From contig DAICXZ010000030.1 in the NCBI GenBank assembly GCA_027311945.1, positions 62,001-126,000 of the forward strand: 64,000 nucleotides of DNA. The letters are read 5' to 3'. Each line of letters opens with the position of its first letter. Positions within the stretch are counted from its first letter, which is position 1. Positions 9,581 to 18,370 of the stretch are shown here, in pieces. The notes beneath the pieces are model-generated. The model ran no database searches. It was not told the DNA's origin and saw only the letters and a list, made by a program, of their open reading frames with translations. The DNA is from Erythrobacter sp. (GTDB taxonomy: Bacteria > Pseudomonadota > Alphaproteobacteria > Sphingomonadales > Sphingomonadaceae). Position numbers and translations under genes: made by a program.

Positions 9581-12500
9581 TCAGGGAACGGACACCCCGA
9601 ACACGGCGGAGCCGTCAATCTGCTTATCGAAGGTGGTGTTTCCGAACGTATAGACCACGCCCGCATAGGTGCCGCCGTCTCCCGCCAGAAAACCGTTGAT
9701 CGTTGCGCGGCAATCGCCGCTGCCCGCGCAGGCCGGGCCGCTGCCCTGCGCCAGCACCGGCTGGTTATACTCGGTGAAGAAGCGCATGTTGCCGGTGTCG
9801 AGTGCCATTCCGCCAGCCATTGGATCGGCCACACCGCCCGGCGTGTTGATGGCATAACTGTTGCCGCCAATCGCCACATCGAACTCCACGCCGACCTTGG
9901 GCGTGCTGCCAAAGGCCACGGCCAGCTCGCCCGAGAAGCTGCCCGGTGCCAGCGATCCATCGCGGATCGTTGGCGCGGTCGATCCGATGAGGGCATATTG
10001 CACGGTGCCCGAGGTGGGGAGGTTCGTGGCCGGATCGCCCGCCACGACATGCCAGCCGCCATTGGCGGGCAATTCGATGCCGTCCTGGTCGGCGTAAAAG
10101 CGCCCGCCCGTGGTGCCGCCCGCCCAGCGCGTCCAGCCGATCACGCCCGCCACGCTGCCGCTGTCGTGCTGGGTGTTGTTGCCGATGGTGGGGCGCTCGT
10201 CTTCGGTGGTCGAGGAATTGAGTTCCCAGACATAGGCGAGCGGTGCGCCGGTCGTGGTGTCGTAGGTCACCCGCGAATCCTCGCGGCTGTCGATCCCGAC
10301 CGTGGAAGACGAATAGATCACGATCTGGTCGGTCTCCTCGGTGCCGGTGGGTGGCGGCACCACCTCGCCGGGATCGTAGGTCCCGCCGAAAGCGGCCGCG
10401 CCGCCAATCAGCGGGAGGTCCGTTGACGTGTCACGGACCAGGTAGGCCAGCGAAGCATAGGTGCCCCCGTCGCCGCCGAGGCGGCTTGAGAAGGTCGCTC
10501 CGCAGGTTGCCGACGATGCGCATGCTGCGCCCGACCCCGTCATGGTAACAGGTGCATTGCCGTAGAAATTGCCGACCGAAGACCCAATGACGCTGGGCGC
10601 TGCGACGCCGCCCTCGGTGGCGAAGGCGTAGCTCGCATCGCTCATCGTCACCGTCGCTTCGAGACCCAGCATGGGTGAGCTGCCCAGCGTCACCGCCATC
10701 TGCCCGGCGAAGGTGCCCGGTGCGCTGCGGCCGTCCTGATAGGTCGGCTGGGTGGCGCCGAGCAGGGTGTAGTCAATCCGCCCGGAGGCAGGCAGGTTCT
10801 CGATCACCGGGATCAGCGCATAGCCAAAGCCGCTGTCTGGTCCGTACAGGCTGCCGAACGAACCGGTGTCGCTTTCGATGCTGCCGCCGTTGAACCGGCC
10901 GACCTGCCAGTTGGCATCGCCGGCAAGATCGGCCACGGCCAGGTTGCCGCGGCGGATATAGTCGATCTGGTCGTTGACTGTAACGCCATAGGCGCGCACC
11001 AACCCGCGGCTATCGGTGACGATGGGGAGATAGGCGATCGAAGTGACGGCCGCTTGCTTACGGTTCGCGCCGCCAGTGTCGACATAGCTCAACATCCCGA
11101 TGTCATCGGCGAAGGGTGCGGTAAGCGAGCCGCTTGCAACGCCCGCGTCAACGCCCGTTTCCAGCCCGGCCAGATCGGTCGAACCGAATATCGCGGCCCC
11201 GAACACGTCGGTGCCCATGTTGCCGCTCAGGGTATAGAACGTGGAGGCGATGGTGCGGAAATCGTCGGTCAGCTGGCCGAACAGGCGCAGGCTGCACGTT
11301 GCGCCAGCCGGGCAGACCGCGCCTTCACCTGTAAGCGGGGCGACCCCGAACAGGCCCGGACGGCTTATCTGCACCCCCGATGTCGCGACCGCGTCCAGCC
11401 CGCCGGTGGTGCTGAACGTATAGACGCTGTCCATGGTGAGCGAGCCTTCCATGGCGAACTTGGGCGAGATGCCGAAGTCGACGGCCAGCTCAGCCGTGAA
11501 TGTGCCCTCGCTCAGCGACCCGTCGAGGGCCACGACCGGGGAGCTTTCGATGAGCTGGTAAGTGGCGCTGCCAGCCGTTGGCAGGAACAGCGCCGGGTCG
11601 CTCACCGCAACCACAAACGCGCTTTGCCCTGGGGCGATCGTGCGTTCGGTGGTCGCCGAGGTGAGCGTGCCTTCTCCGTAACGGGTGATGATCGCATCGT
11701 CGTTGCCGAACTGCGAGATCAGCGTTGCAGTGCCGAGGGAGAAGACATCGTTGACCGTACTCACCGTGTTATCGGAAATTTCCGTGAACCCGCCATCGGC
11801 GCGCCTTGCGGCAGGGCCGGAGATCGAACTCGTGAGGTGGAGTACCGTGTTGGCTCCGCTGGTGCCGGGCACGGCGACAATTGCCGAAACCCTTGTCAGA
11901 TCGAAATTCGGCCCGACCTCGTAATTGCCGCCGCCGCTGCTGCCGCCACCGCTGCTAAGCGGATCGCCCTTGGCAAAGCCCGCCGTGCCGAGCACTTCGG
12001 CCCCGCCCGCATCCTTGGCGATATAGGAGATCGCCAGTTCCGCAGCCTCATCGCCCGATATGTAACCGCGGATTTCGCCGGTGCATCCGCCCGAGCCCTG
12101 ACAAGCAGCGCCGGTGCCGATCACCTCGATCAGGCCGCCGGTGGTTTGCAGCACTTCGCCGAAGAAGAAGCCCGGTGCCAGATCTTCGCGCAGGGCAATG
12201 CCGTTCTGCGCGGTCTGGGCGATGCCGCCGATGGTTTGCAGGGTATAGCTGCGATCGGCGAAATCGGTTTTCAGTTCCGCACCGACGCGGGTGGTCGAAC
12301 CGAAGCTGATCGCCGCCTTGGCCACGCTGAGCGAGCCGGCCTCGCCGCCGGTGAGCGTCGGGTTGGTGCCGCCGACGAAATCGTATTCGATGAGCCCCGT
12401 GGCGGGCATGTTCGTCGCCATCGGACCGGCAATGACGTGGATACCGTTGGCCCCGAGGTCGAGTTCGGTGTTCGCCTGCGCATAGGCGGTGCCATTGACC

Positions 12501-14029
12501 CAGCGGCCCCACGCGACACCTCCATCGCTGATGCGCCCGGCTTCGATCAGCTCCGCCTCGCCGATAGCGGCGCGGGTGGTGCCAAAGTTGAAGAACAACG
12601 GTGCGCCGGTCGCCTCGTCATAGACGACATTGGCGCGGCTGCGGTCGATCTGCCCGTTGAACGGGGCGAGTTCGGTCTTGCTGCCGCGCAGGGCCATGAA
12701 CTGGTTGCTCGCCAGCGTGCCTGCGGGAGTGGGGAATTCCGGCGGCGGGGGCAATTGCTCGAACTCGTCGATGTTGCCCCCGTTCTGCAGGAAGGTGAGG
12801 TAGGCTCTGAGGAACTGCGCCTGCCCGGTCAGCAGCGTATCGAACAGGCCGCGCGAGGAGAGCGCTTCGAGATAGGCCTGAAGCGCCTGTGCGTTGAGCC
12901 CGCCGAACTCGCTAGGCACCCCGCCCGAGAGCACGAAACTGGCATAGGCCTGTACCGCTGCGACATAGGCGGCGATGGCGTCTTCGCTCAGCAGGCTGGC
13001 AGGCGCGACGAACTCGCTCGGCACGCCGCCGCTGCGCAAATAACCGAGATAGGCCGAAAGCAGGTTCTGCTGCGCCGCGCCGATCCGGCCAAGCTGCCCG
13101 GTGAGCTGGAGATAGTCGATATAGCTGTTCAGCTGCGACAGGTCCGCCCCGGTATAGTCGCTGGCAAAGCCGCCGTTGGCGAGCAAGGTCAGATACTGGC
13201 TGACGAGGCTGGCATAGGCGCTCTGGAATTCGCCGATCTGGCCGTTGTTGGCGAGATACTGGAGGTACGCGTTGACCAGTAGGGGGCTTGCGCCCTCGAA
13301 GCTGGCGCCGCCGCCCAGCGCCGCCGCAAGCCTGTCCGAATAGGCGAGCAGCCGGGCGACATCGCCGCTCGGCAAACGCGCCACCGCAGGGTTGGCGAGG
13401 TATGCTTCGACACCGCGTGCCGCCGCCACCACATCGCCCGATGCGCCTACCCCGGCGAGACCTTCGCCAAGCGTCACCGCAAGGCCGTTCATGGCGGCCT
13501 GCGCGATGGTCTGGCGGGTGGTGGCGAAGGGTGATCTGCGGGTGCTGCCGTTGGGGCTGGGCTGGGCGGCATTGGCGACCACGCGCGAGCTGCTCGAACC
13601 CACGGCCGCAGCCCAGTTCTGACCTGGCCGATAGGTGCGGGTGGCTGTGCCGGTCGTCACCTGCATCGTGCCGCCCATCACGTTGCCGGAGAGCTGGCCG
13701 TCTCTCACCGCCAGCGAGCCGGAGCCGGTCACCGTGGCCTCTGCTCCGCCCGGCAGGCGCAGCACGACCCCCGAGCCTTCCGCCCCGGCGACGGTCACGC
13801 CGCCATTGGCCAAGGTGATCTCCTCACCATCGAGCGAGAACTCGGCTGGCCCCACAATCGAAACCACCGCGCCTGAATCCATGCGGATCTGCGCGACCCC
13901 GCCTTCGGCGACGGACTGGCTGCTGGCGGTGTTTCCGCTGCTGGTGAACAGGATGTCGGCTGCCTGCGAGGGAGCCGAAGCGACGGCGAGCGTGGCTACG
14001 CCCAGAAATAGTGCTTTGCGCATGTTCAA
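9581..14029 (-). CDS. Giant secreted FecR-domain protein with helical repeats and four tandem beta-rich (TbpB-like?) modules
   Basis: Signal peptide MNMRKALFLGVATLAVASAPSQAA; FecR-like segment GGVAQIRMDSGAVVSIVGPAEFSLDGEEITL; short AYLxYLxxGG repeats; four divergent ~220-250 aa modules ending GDGGTYA...(A/G)xFG. Confidence 0.82.
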   Translation of the reverse strand: MNMRKALFLGVATLAVASAPSQAADILFTSSGNTASSQSVAEGGVAQIRMDSGAVVSIVGPAEFSLDGEEITLANGGVTVAGAEGSGVVLRLPGGAEATVTGSGSLAVRDGQLSGNVMGGTMQVTTGTATRTYRPGQNWAAAVGSSSSRVVANAAQPSPNGSTRRSPFATTRQTIAQAAMNGLAVTLGEGLAGVGASGDVVAAARGVEAYLANPAVARLPSGDVARLLAYSDRLAAALGGGASFEGASPLLVNAYLQYLANNGQIGEFQSAYASLVSQYLTLLANGGFASDYTGADLSQLNSYIDYLQLTGQLGRIGAAQQNLLSAYLGYLRSGGVPSEFVAPASLLSEDAIAAYVAAVQAYASFVLSGGVPSEFGGLNAQALQAYLEALSSRGLFDTLLTGQAQFLRAYLTFLQNGGNIDEFEQLPPPPEFPTPAGTLASNQFMALRGSKTELAPFNGQIDRSRANVVYDEATGAPLFFNFGTTRAAIGEAELIEAGRISDGGVAWGRWVNGTAYAQANTELDLGANGIHVIAGPMATNMPATGLIEYDFVGGTNPTLTGGEAGSLSVAKAAISFGSTTRVGAELKTDFADRSYTLQTIGGIAQTAQNGIALREDLAPGFFFGEVLQTTGGLIEVIGTGAACQGSGGCTGEIRGYISGDEAAELAISYIAKDAGGAEVLGTAGFAKGDPLSSGGGSSGGGNYEVGPNFDLTRVSAIVAVPGTSGANTVLHLTSSISGPAARRADGGFTEISDNTVSTVNDVFSLGTATLISQFGNDDAIITRYGEGTLTSATTERTIAPGQSAFVVAVSDPALFLPTAGSATYQLIESSPVVALDGSLSEGTFTAELAVDFGISPKFAMEGSLTMDSVYTFSTTGGLDAVATSGVQISRPGLFGVAPLTGEGAVCPAGATCSLRLFGQLTDDFRTIASTFYTLSGNMGTDVFGAAIFGSTDLAGLETGVDAGVASGSLTAPFADDIGMLSYVDTGGANRKQAAVTSIAYLPIVTDSRGLVRAYGVTVNDQIDYIRRGNLAVADLAGDANWQVGRFNGGSIESDTGSFGSLYGPDSGFGYALIPVIENLPASGRIDYTLLGATQPTYQDGRSAPGTFAGQMAVTLGSSPMLGLEATVTMSDASYAFATEGGVAAPSVIGSSVGNFYGNAPVTMTGSGAACASSATCGATFSSRLGGDGGTYASLAYLVRDTSTDLPLIGGAAAFGGTYDPGEVVPPPTGTEETDQIVIYSSSTVGIDSREDSRVTYDTTTGAPLAYVWELNSSTTEDERPTIGNNTQHDSGSVAGVIGWTRWAGGTTGGRFYADQDGIELPANGGWHVVAGDPATNLPTSGTVQYALIGSTAPTIRDGSLAPGSFSGELAVAFGSTPKVGVEFDVAIGGNSYAINTPGGVADPMAGGMALDTGNMRFFTEYNQPVLAQGSGPACAGSGDCRATINGFLAGDGGTYAGVVYTFGNTTFDKQIDGSAVFGVSVP

Positions 14030-14038
14030 GTATCCCTC

Positions 14039-15352
14039 TTAGAATTCCGCGCGAATGCCGAAGCTCGCGGTGAAGCGCTCGTAATCGTAGAGCGCGATGT
14101 TCGACCAATTGCGGGTGTAGGTGACGCGTGGGCGGGCATAGACATTGCCCGTCAGCCGGAACTTGAGGCCGATGTTCGCGTCGACCTGCTCGTCCTCACG
14201 CGCGGTGAGGAACAGCGGATCGTCGGCGCCGTAGCCGCGGATCTGGCCGCCGATCCCGCCGACCACGGCCAGACGCTCGCCCGCCGGGAGTTCGAACGCG
14301 AGGTTGGCGCGGCCATAGCTGTAGGACAGGTGATCGCCTGCCGATCGGCGGGTCTCCTCCCGTCCGCCTGCTGCGCTGAGCACGAAGGTGCGCGCGGCAT
14401 AGGTCACACCCGCGCCATACCGGTTGGAATCGCGCAAGGGATCGTTGTCGAAGTTCTGGCGGAAGAACTCGCCCGAGACCGACAGGGCGCGCCCGCCTTC
14501 GAGCCGGTGTGTATATTGCCCGATTACCCCGAACGCTTGCCGGAAGCTGTTACCGCCGAGCCAGAACTGCTGCCCCTGCAACGAGAGCGAGACGACATCG
14601 CGGCTGGCCAGCGTATGCGCGACCCCGGCGGTGCCGGTGGCAGCGCTCTGGTCGAACCCGGCTTCCAGGTTCTCGCGGATATTGGCGAGCAGCGAACCGA
14701 ACAGGCGCGTCTGGCGTGAGACCCCGCTCACTGCCGAGACCCCGCCAACCGCCTCCAGATAGGCGGCGTCGGTTGCCTGCGCGTTGGCGCCAAGCTGGCC
14801 GGGACCGAAGCCTGCAAACAGCGGGATCACGATGGAATCGAGATCGGTCGCACCGTTGACGTTGCTGTCGAAGCCCGCCGTCAGGTCGAGGAAGCCCGAA
14901 ACATTCGAGCCGCCGCCCGCGATCTGGCGGTCGTAGTTGCGCACGATCTGATCGAACCGCTGGCGCACCGGATCGGGCAGCGAGGGATCTTGCATCGCGG
15001 TATCGAATTCGGCCCGGGCGGTGTCGATATCGCCCGCCAGCGCATAGGCGCGCGCCAGTTCCGCGCGGGCCTGTGCATTGTCCGGCTGAACGGCGAGCAC
15101 ACGCTGGAGTGCGATGACCGCTTCGGCCGGGTGGCCACTGTCGGCCGCCGCAATGCCGAGAGCGAGATCGTAGTCGGCATCGCCCGCGCGGGTGGCTTGC
15201 AGCGGTATCAGCAGCGCGAAGGCCTCTTCCGAGCGGCCCGCCTGATGGAGCGCGAGGGCATTGGCGACGGCATCGTCGACCTCCGCCAGAGCCGGCCCCG
15301 CCGCGCAGACGAAGCCCGCGCAGGCAGTGGCAAACAGGACAGGTCTTAGCAT
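14039..15352 (-). CDS. TPR + C-terminal beta-barrel outer membrane protein, surface lipoprotein assembly modifier (SLAM/DUF560)-like
   Basis: Signal peptide, N-terminal TPRs (GHPAEAVIALQRVLAVQPDNAQARAELARAYALAGD), then alternating amphipathic strands ending ...FTASFGIRAEF (terminal aromatic). Confidence 0.75.
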   Translation of the reverse strand: MLRPVLFATACAGFVCAAGPALAEVDDAVANALALHQAGRSEEAFALLIPLQATRAGDADYDLALGIAAADSGHPAEAVIALQRVLAVQPDNAQARAELARAYALAGDIDTARAEFDTAMQDPSLPDPVRQRFDQIVRNYDRQIAGGGSNVSGFLDLTAGFDSNVNGATDLDSIVIPLFAGFGPGQLGANAQATDAAYLEAVGGVSAVSGVSRQTRLFGSLLANIRENLEAGFDQSAATGTAGVAHTLASRDVVSLSLQGQQFWLGGNSFRQAFGVIGQYTHRLEGGRALSVSGEFFRQNFDNDPLRDSNRYGAGVTYAARTFVLSAAGGREETRRSAGDHLSYSYGRANLAFELPAGERLAVVGGIGGQIRGYGADDPLFLTAREDEQVDANIGLKFRLTGNVYARPRVTYTRNWSNIALYDYERFTASFGIRAEF

Positions 15353-15364
15353 GGTAAATTCATC

Positions 15365-15391
15365 CCCCCAGATACAGCACGTAACTGGAGG
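15365..15391 (-). promoter_or_regulatory. Hairpin covering the SD-like G-run upstream of the SLAM-like gene
   Basis: Minus strand CCTCCAG-N13-CTGGGGG then G ATGAATTTACC ATG; 7-bp stem including one G.U pair. Confidence 0.4.
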
Positions 15392-15422
15392 CTGTGTGCG
15401 TCAGGCGGGGCGTGAATTCGCC

Positions 15423-16766
15423 TTACGAAACCTGACGATGATTGCGTCGCGGCAGGATCAACTCGGCCAGCGCGCCCTTTTGACCATTGGCGAGGCTGAA
15501 GCTGCCGCCGTGCTGGCGAGCGACCGCGCGCACGATGCGCAGGCCGATGCCATGCCCGCCCAGCGTAGAGCGAGGGGACTGGTCGGCCATCGGCGCAAAG
15601 CCGGGCCCTTCGTCGGCCACGCGGATCACTGCCGCATCCTCGCGGCAGGCAAGTGCCACGCGGATCGCGGCGCCCTCGGGCGAGACCTTGAGCGCGTTGT
15701 CAAGCAGGTTCGCCACCGCGCGCACCACCAGCGAGGCGTTGCCTGTTGTCATGCATGGGCCAAGCTCACGCAGGATGCGCACATTGTGCTCTTCCTCGGC
15801 CACCGCTTCGTACAGTTCGATCGCATCTTCGAGCGCCTTGGCGACGTCGAACGGCTCGACCGACAGCGCGCCTTGCGTTTCGATCTCGCGCAGTTCGAGC
15901 AGGGCGTTGAAAGCTTCCATCAGCCGCGCCAGTTCCTCACTGGCGAGCCGCACCTCGGCGGCAGGGCGCGTATCGCCGAGCATATCCTCCAGCCGCGACA
16001 GCCGCGCCTGTACCCGTGCGAGCGGCGTGCGCAGGTCGTGCGCAAGGCCGTCGGCGGTGTCACGCAGGGCTTCGAGGCGGCGCTGCAATTCGTCGAGCAT
16101 GGCGTTCATATGGGTGGCCAGCGTGCCCAGTTCATCGTTGGTGGTGACCGGGTGGCGCGCGGTGACCTCGCCTTCCTCAACTCGTTCGCAGAGGGCGTTG
16201 AGCCGCGCGATCCTGCGGCTGATCGCGGCCCCGGTGATCCAGGCCACGAGGCCAGTGACGGCGACGATTACCGCCACGATCGCCGCGCCCCAGCGCCAGA
16301 AGGCCTGCGTCAGCGGCCCGGTCGAGGCAACACGGTAGGCGACCAGCACCGCGCTGCCGTCACCAAGGCTGCGGACCACCCCGGCATAGGCGGTGCCGCC
16401 TTTGCGGAAACTCACATAGCGGGGTGCGAGCGGGTCGAGATCGCTCGGCCAGCTTGCTGCTCGCGCCTGGGTGCCATGCACCGCAATGTAGCGCGCCTGA
16501 CCGGATTCGCGGGCCATCGCTCCCAGCTCCCCCAGCGCGGCGAGCGCCAACCCGGCCATTTCCGGGTCTTCGCCAAGGCCGGGCAGTTTCTGCGCCAGCT
16601 CGGCATATTCGCGCTCGGCATTCTCGGCGGCGCGCAGCTCGCGGGCGGTGGTGTCGATCCGCCACAGCACCAGCGTCACCAGCGCCACCGCCAGTGTGGT
16701 CGCCAGCGCCATGGTCAGCGCGGCGAGGATCGGAATGGGCACCTTGCGGGAGAGCGTGCGCTCCAT
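15423..16766 (-). CDS. Sensor histidine kinase (HAMP, HisKA, HATPase_c)
   Basis: H-box AHDLRTPLARVQARL; N-box VANLLDNALKVSP; G-boxes DEGPGF and LGGHGIGLRIVRAVARQHGG. Confidence 0.93.
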   Translation of the reverse strand: MERTLSRKVPIPILAALTMALATTLAVALVTLVLWRIDTTARELRAAENAEREYAELAQKLPGLGEDPEMAGLALAALGELGAMARESGQARYIAVHGTQARAASWPSDLDPLAPRYVSFRKGGTAYAGVVRSLGDGSAVLVAYRVASTGPLTQAFWRWGAAIVAVIVAVTGLVAWITGAAISRRIARLNALCERVEEGEVTARHPVTTNDELGTLATHMNAMLDELQRRLEALRDTADGLAHDLRTPLARVQARLSRLEDMLGDTRPAAEVRLASEELARLMEAFNALLELREIETQGALSVEPFDVAKALEDAIELYEAVAEEEHNVRILRELGPCMTTGNASLVVRAVANLLDNALKVSPEGAAIRVALACREDAAVIRVADEGPGFAPMADQSPRSTLGGHGIGLRIVRAVARQHGGSFSLANGQKGALAELILPRRNHRQVS

Positions 16767-16793
16767 CAGTTTCTGGCCATCAGTTCTTGGCCA

Positions 16794-17579
16794 TCAGCCT
16801 TGCTGGCTCAGGTCGCGCAGCATCAGGCCCTGGCTGCGGACCGAGAGGATCAGCGGGCGCAGCGCCTCGTCAAGCTCGCCGCTCGCCGCCTCCAGCTTCT
16901 TGCGCAGGCGCGAGACATGCACGTCGATGGTATTGGCCGCGTTCGAGGGCATGAAGTTGTAGTCCGACCAGCAGCGGCTCCACAGCATCGAACGGGTGAC
17001 GGGCAGGCCAGTGCTTTCGCCCAGCACCTGCAGGATCGCGTGCTCGCGCGGGGTGAGGTCAAGCGGCTGGCCGAACAACTGCGCCGACATCGCGCGCGAA
17101 TCGATCAGCAGGGGGCCGTTCTCGATCCGCTCGGCCTGTTCGGGCGTGGCCCAGCGCGCGCGGCGGCGGATCATCGCGGCAACACGCGCCAGCAGCTCGG
17201 TGTCGGAGACGGGCTTCACGATGTAGTCGTCCCCGCCTGCCGCGAGCCCTTCCACCTTCTGCCGCTCGGTGCCGAGAGCAGTGAGGAACAGGGCGGGGGC
17301 ATCGGCGGAAGGGCCGCCGCTTTCGCGGATGCGTTCAAGCGCGGAGACCCCGTCAAGGCCGGGCACCTGCCGGTCGAGGATCAGGACATCGTAAGCCTTC
17401 TCACGCGCCTGCGTCAGCGCGGCGGTGCCGCTCGAAACCACGTCCATATCGGCAAAGCCGTGGCGAGAAAGCGCCGAGGCGAGACTGCCCGCCAGCTCGG
17501 CCTCGTCTTCGAGCACGAGCGCCGAACACCCGGCAAACAGGCAGCGCAGGCGTTCGTCGAGAGCATCGTCGCTGATCAT
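16794..17579 (-). CDS. OmpR-family response regulator
   Basis: Receiver with LVLEDE, LILDRQVPGLDG, KPVSDTELLARV; C-terminal winged-helix LTPREHAILQVLGESTGLPVTRSMLWSRCW, HVSRLRKKLE. Confidence 0.93.
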   Translation of the reverse strand: MISDDALDERLRCLFAGCSALVLEDEAELAGSLASALSRHGFADMDVVSSGTAALTQAREKAYDVLILDRQVPGLDGVSALERIRESGGPSADAPALFLTALGTERQKVEGLAAGGDDYIVKPVSDTELLARVAAMIRRRARWATPEQAERIENGPLLIDSRAMSAQLFGQPLDLTPREHAILQVLGESTGLPVTRSMLWSRCWSDYNFMPSNAANTIDVHVSRLRKKLEAASGELDEALRPLILSVRSQGLMLRDLSQQG

Positions 17580-17680
17580 CGCCGGGTTTTGCCGTGCGCG
17601 GAGGCTGTTGGGAAGGCTCTTCAGGATACTTCAGGCCTGCGTGGCTGGTTTGTTAAGGGGGCCAAGGCTATGAACGGCGC

Positions 17681-18370
17681 ATGGATATTGCGCGCAGACC
17701 GACATTCCCGCTGGCAAGGGCAATGTTTCTTGCCGCGCTGGGAATCGCCACGGGCGCTTGTGTCGCCGGGGACCGCTCGGCTCCGGTCGAGGCGTTTGCA
17801 GAATCTGGCAGCCCCGTGGCGCGCGCCGAGCTGGCGCTACGGCTGGCGAGCGAAGCGCGCCGCTCGCACGATGCCCGCGCGATGCTGGTGGCCGCGCGAA
17901 TGATGCTGACGAGCGGCACGCGTCCCGCCGTGCTCGAAGATGGTGCGCTGGTGGCCGATGTGGATGGAGACCCGGTCGCTCACGGCTGGGCGCGCGAGGC
18001 CATCGCACTGGCGGGCGATAATGCCACGCTTGTTGGCGAGGCCGAGCAGGTGCTCGCGATGCGTCCGCGCGGGGTGCTTCGCAGCAGCCTCGGCGGTGGC
18101 CCCTTGCGTTATGTGCGGCGGGTCTCGGCCAACGAAAGCGTGCGCTTCGACATCAACACCCAGCCGCAGGTGCCTGCGCGCCTCGCCGCGATTGGCGATG
18201 GCGATGCGCGGATCGGTCTGATGGTGAGCGCCGGAAAAGCGCGCATCTGCGACCAGCGCGCCCGCTCGACCCATTCGCTCTGCACCTGGCAGGCGGCGAG
18301 CGAGCGGCACGATGTCACGCTCATCAACGCGGGGCCGCTGGCCAGCGATGTGATGATCCTGTCGAACTAG
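17681..18370 (+). CDS. Small exported protein (putative lipoprotein), unknown function
   Basis: 229 aa; N-terminus MDIARRPTFPLARAMFLAALGIATGACVAGDRS; stop overlaps the convergent caspase stop (CTAG). Confidence 0.7.
   Translation: MDIARRPTFPLARAMFLAALGIATGACVAGDRSAPVEAFAESGSPVARAELALRLASEARRSHDARAMLVAARMMLTSGTRPAVLEDGALVADVDGDPVAHGWAREAIALAGDNATLVGEAEQVLAMRPRGVLRSSLGGGPLRYVRRVSANESVRFDINTQPQVPARLAAIGDGDARIGLMVSAGKARICDQRARSTHSLCTWQAASERHDVTLINAGPLASDVMILSN

Noticed and set aside
7020-9653. 877-aa plus-strand ORF antisense to the CHAT gene
   Set aside because: Shadow ORF; composition typical of reverse-strand translation and no signal or domain motifs.
11054-13282. 742-aa plus-strand ORF antisense to the FecR giant
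   Set aside because: Shadow ORF; repeated codon bias of the real gene keeps the antisense frame open.
9581-14029. FecR protein as an anti-sigma factor
   Set aside because: No cytoplasmic N-terminal anti-sigma segment or ECF sigma gene; the protein begins with a cleavable-type signal peptide.
15261-17903. 880-aa plus-strand ORF covering the kinase and regulator
   Set aside because: The minus strand carries unmistakable HisKA/HATPase and receiver/winged-helix motifs; the antisense frame has none.
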